A DNA stretch of 64,000 bases from Panopea generosa (Eukaryota > Mollusca > Bivalvia > Adapedonta > Hiatellidae): positions 42,771,236-42,835,235 of the forward strand of contig CM055900.1 in NCBI GenBank assembly GCA_029582155.1. Direction: 5' to 3'. Shown here piece by piece: positions 60,291 to 64,000 of the stretch. The position numbers and the translations under genes are program-made. The stretch's first letter is position 1, and every line of letters starts with the position of its first letter. The notes beneath the pieces were generated by a model that saw only the letters and a list, made by a program, of their open reading frames with translations, had not been told where the DNA came from and ran no database searches.

Positions 60291-63200
60291 GAGGGCATTT
60301 TACTCAATATTGAAAGTATGTAACTATTCGAAAGAACTATTCTCAATATCGACACTAGGGACTAGGATATTTAATGTGTTTTTTTCAACACGGATATGAC
60401 AGATGCACTCGCGAGGGCTTTTCTCAACACGAATACCACAGGTTTATTCGAAAGGGACTTTCTCAACATGTACATAATAAAGAATTCGAGAAAGGTTTTC
60501 GCAACATGGATATGATATACCTCTTCGGCAGGACTTTCACACATACAGTTGGACTATTCGACTTTTCGCAAGCAAACTTGATAGGTCTATTATAGAGGGC
60601 ATTTCACAATACAAACTTGTAAGATCTATTATAGAAGGCTTTTCGCAAAACAAACTTAATAGGACTATTAGAGAGAGAGAGAGAGAGAGAGAGAGCTTTT
60701 CGCAAATCAAACTTGATCAGTCTAATAGAAAGGATATTTCACAACACAAACTTTATAGGTCTATTAAGAGGGATTTTCACAACACAATCTTAATAGGGAT
60801 TTTAGAAAGGGCTTTTCACAATACAAAATTGATTTGTACATTTGAAATGGCCTTTCGCAACACAAAATTGAAGGGTTTATAAGAGAGGGATTTTCGCAAC
60901 GCAAACTTAATAAGTCTTTTATGGAGGGTTTTGCACAACACAAACTTGATAGGTCTGTTAGAGAGGTATTTTCACAACACAAACTTGATTGGTCTAGTAG
61001 AATGCGCTTTCCACAACACAAACTTCTTAGGTCTATTAGAGAGGACTTTTCGCAACACAAATTTGATAGGAGTATGGGAGAGGGATTTTCTCAAAACAAT
61101 CTTGTCAGTTCTATTAGAGAGGGATTTTCATAACACAAACATGATAGATCTTTTAGTGAGGGCTTTGTACAACACTATGAGAGATGGCCTTTCTCAACAC
61201 AAAGTTGATAGGTCTATTGGAGAGGACTTTTCGCAACACAAAGTTGATTGGTCTTTTAAACAATTTGATTGATTTAGACAATTTGATTGGTCTTTTAAAG
61301 AGAGATTTTCACAACTCAACTTGATAGGTATATAAAAAGGGATTTTTGAAGCTCAAGCTTGATTGGTCTTTTAGAGAAGTCTTTTCATTACACAACTTGA
61401 TAGGTCTATATGTGACGGCTTTTCGCAACACAACTTGATTGGTCTATAAGCGAGGGCTTTTCGCAACACAAACTTGATATGTCTATAAGAGACGACTTTT
61501 CAAAACACAATCTTGATTGGTCTAGTAGAATGCGCTTTCCACAACAAAAACTTCTTAGGTCTATTAGAGAGGACTTTTTGCAACACAAATTTGATAAGTC
61601 TATGGGAGAGGAATTTTCACAAAACAATCGGCTTTCCAAAACACAATCTTTATTGGTCTAGTAGAATGCGCTTTCCACAACAAAAACTTCTTAGGTCTAT
61701 TAGAGAGGGATTTTCATAACACAAACATAACAGACCTTTTAGTGAGGGCTTTGTACAATACTATGAGAGATGGCCTTTCTCAACACAAAGTTGATAGGTC
61801 TATTGGGGAGGACTTTTCGCAACACAAACTTGATTGGTCTTTTAGAGAGAGATTTTCACAACTCAACTTGATAGGTATATAGAGAAGGCTCAAGCTTGAT
61901 GGGTCTTTTAGAGAGAGATTTTCACAACTCAACTTGATAGGTCTATAGAGAAAGCTCAAGCTTGATGGGTCTTTTAGAGAAGTATTTTCATTACACAACT
62001 TGATAGGTCTATATGTGACGGCTTTTCGCAACACAACTTGATTGGTCTATTAGCGAGGGTTTTTCGCAACACAAACTTGATATGTCTATTAGAGACGGCT
62101 TTTCAAAACGCAAACTTGATAGGTCTTTTAGACTGGGCTTTTCGCAACACAAACTTAATAGGACATTAGAGAGAGCTTTTTGCAACTCAAACTTGATTAG
62201 TCTATTAGAGAGGACTTTTCACAACACAAATTGATTGGTCTGTTAGAGAGGGATTATCACAACGAAATCTTGATAGTTCTTTTAGAGATGGCTTTTCACA
62301 ACGCAAACTTGATTGGTCTATTAGAGAGCGTTTTTCGTAACACAAACTTGATAGGTCTGTTAGAGAGTGCTTTTCACAACACAATCTTGATAGGTCTATT
62401 GGAGAGGACATTTCACAACACAAACTTGATAGGTATATTAGAGAGGGATTTCCCAACAAAAACTTGATAGTTCTATTAAGATGGATTTTAAAGAAATCAT
62501 TTTACAATACAAAATTGATACGTCTTTAAGAGAAGGCCTTCTGCAACACAAAGTTGATAGGTCTATTAGAGAAGGCTTTTTGCAACACAAACTTGATTGG
62601 TCTTTTAGACAGAGATTTTCACAACTCAACTTGATAGGTATATAGAGAGGGCTTTTTGCAGCTCAAGCTTGATAGGTCTTTTAGAGAAGTATTTTCATTA
62701 CAAAACTTGATAGGTCTATTAGTGAGGGCTTTTCGCAACACAAACTTGATATGTCTATTAGAGATGGCTTTTCAAAACACAAACTTGATAGGTCCTTTAG
62801 ACTGGCTTTTCATTACACAACTTGATAGGTCTATATGTGAGGGCTTTTCGCTACGCAACTTGATAGGTCTATTAGTGAGGGCTTTTCGCAACACAACTTG
62901 ATATGTCTATTAGAGATGGCTTTTCATAACACAAACTTGATAGGTCTTTTAGAGAAGTCTTTTCATTACACAACTTGATAGGTCTATATGTGAGGGCTTT
63001 TCGCAACACAACTTGATATGTCTATTAGAGAGGGCTTTTCACAACATAACTTGATATGACTATTAGAGAGAGCTTTTTGCAACTCAAACTTGATAAGTCT
63101 ATTAGAGAGGGCTTTTCACAACACAAAATTGATAGGATGTTTAAGAGAGGGCTTTTCACAACACAAAGTTGATAGGTGTTTTAGAGAGGACTTTTCGCTA

Positions 63201-63720
63201 CACAAACTTGATTGGTCTTTTAGAGAGAAATTTGCACAACTCAGCTTGATAAGTATATAGAGAGGGCTTTTCATTACACATCTTGATAGGTCTATTAGTG
63301 GTGGCTTTTTGCAACACAAACTTGATATGTCTATTAAAGACGGCTTATCAAAACACAAACTTGAAAGGTTTTTTAGAGTGGGCTTTTCACAACAAAACTT
63401 TAATGGTCTATAAGAGAGGGCTTTTCACAACACAAACTTGATTGGTCTGTAAGAGAGGGTTTTTCGCAACGCAAACTTGATTGTCTATTAGAGAGGGTTT
63501 TTCGTAGCACCAACTTGATATGTCTGTTAGAGACGGTTTTTCAAAACACCAACTTAAAAGGTCTATTTGAGAGGGCTTTTTGAAACACAAACATGATATG
63601 TCTATTAGAGAGGGCTTTTTAAAAACACAAACTTGATATGTCTATAAGAGAGGGCGTTACAGAACACAAACTTGATTGGTATATTAGAGAAGTGTTTTCG
63701 CAACAACGATATAATATATC
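60291..63720. repeat. 39-bp satellite array (about 85 copies)
   Basis: Units of about 39 bp: GAGAGGGCTTTTCACAACAC then AAACTTGATAGGTCTATTA. As 39 is 13 codons, both strands show long open frames with 13-residue periodic peptides; these are products of the repeat length. A GA microsatellite (60671-60695) has grown out of the GAGAG part of one monomer. Several multi-monomer blocks are duplicated, for example about 61180-61400 against about 61770-62010. Confidence 0.95.
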
Positions 63721-64000
63721 GTTTAGAGACGTATTTTTCTATACACTGATAGGGTGTTCCTATTGGTTTTCTTAACAAAGACTAAATGAATCTGTACAGT
63801 GAGATTTTTCTCAACACGTAAATGAGTGATCTATTCGATAGGGCTTATTTCAAAATTATATGATTTGGCTATTTGAAAAGGCTTTTATCGACACTTTTAC
63901 AATGGGTCTAATCAAGAAGGTTTTCTTAACATGGTAGAATGAAACTGTTTATTTCGAGAGGGTATTTTTTCCAAGAAAAAGCTGTTTATACACAGGGAAC
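63721..64000. repeat. Decayed right flank of the 39-bp array
   Basis: Diverged monomer-like words (TTTTTCTCAACACG, CTATTCGATAGGGCTT) continue to the window edge, mirroring the left flank. Confidence 0.55.

Noticed and set aside
60764-63590. Open frames with 13-residue repeats on both strands
   Set aside because: Product of the 39-bp satellite; both strands are equally open and drift with monomer divergence.

Overview
This is an AT-rich, gene-poor stretch of an animal nuclear genome. Multi-exon genes with GT-AG introns of up to about 5 kb, tRNA-derived SINEs, a mariner remnant, a BEL/Pao retrotransposon and many unrelated satellite arrays all occur together. The predicted proteins and repeat style suggest a lophotrochozoan, most likely a bivalve mollusc; that placement is inference, because no diagnostic marker is present. 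Nothing bacterial was seen.

Layout: 1-6840 is an 81-bp satellite, interrupted near its right edge by a probable solo LTR (6841-7147). 7210-15710 is intergenic, with a 60/141-bp hairpin repeat (9855-10300), an ~80-94-bp repeat (10300-12020) and otherwise featureless DNA. 15710-18020 is a 35-bp satellite. 18355-24328 (minus strand) holds six exons of an L-amino-acid-oxidase-like flavoprotein gene. Its reading frame is broken at three clear places and one probable place, each beside a short homopolymer, so it is either a pseudogene or has base-level assembly errors. A SINE with target-site duplication lies in one of its introns. 24751-27826 carries a duplicated 456-bp unit. 28205-29888 is a 41-bp satellite running into a 500-N gap (29889-30388).

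31769-46331 (minus strand) is the 3' part of a transglutaminase gene: six exons, all in phase, covering the end of the catalytic region and both C-terminal beta-barrel domains, and ending in a stop codon. The catalytic Cys-His-Asp exons are not visible in the window. Its introns hold a SINE, a perfect hairpin, a deleted mariner element, a 77-78-bp minisatellite and a 55-60-bp minisatellite. A 51-bp minisatellite lies just past the stop, probably in the 3' UTR.

47608-56290 is an almost intact BEL/Pao LTR retrotransposon with 591/592-bp LTRs (three differences) and a 5-bp target-site duplication. It encodes Gag, protease, reverse transcriptase/RNase H and integrase. An extra SGNH/GDSL-hydrolase-like reading frame lies between the 5' LTR and gag, and this is the most unusual item in the window. 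56300-59560 has no recognised gene. 59560-64000 is a 39-bp satellite with a homogeneous core and decayed edges. Satellite and minisatellite DNA makes up roughly 30% of the window by my estimate.
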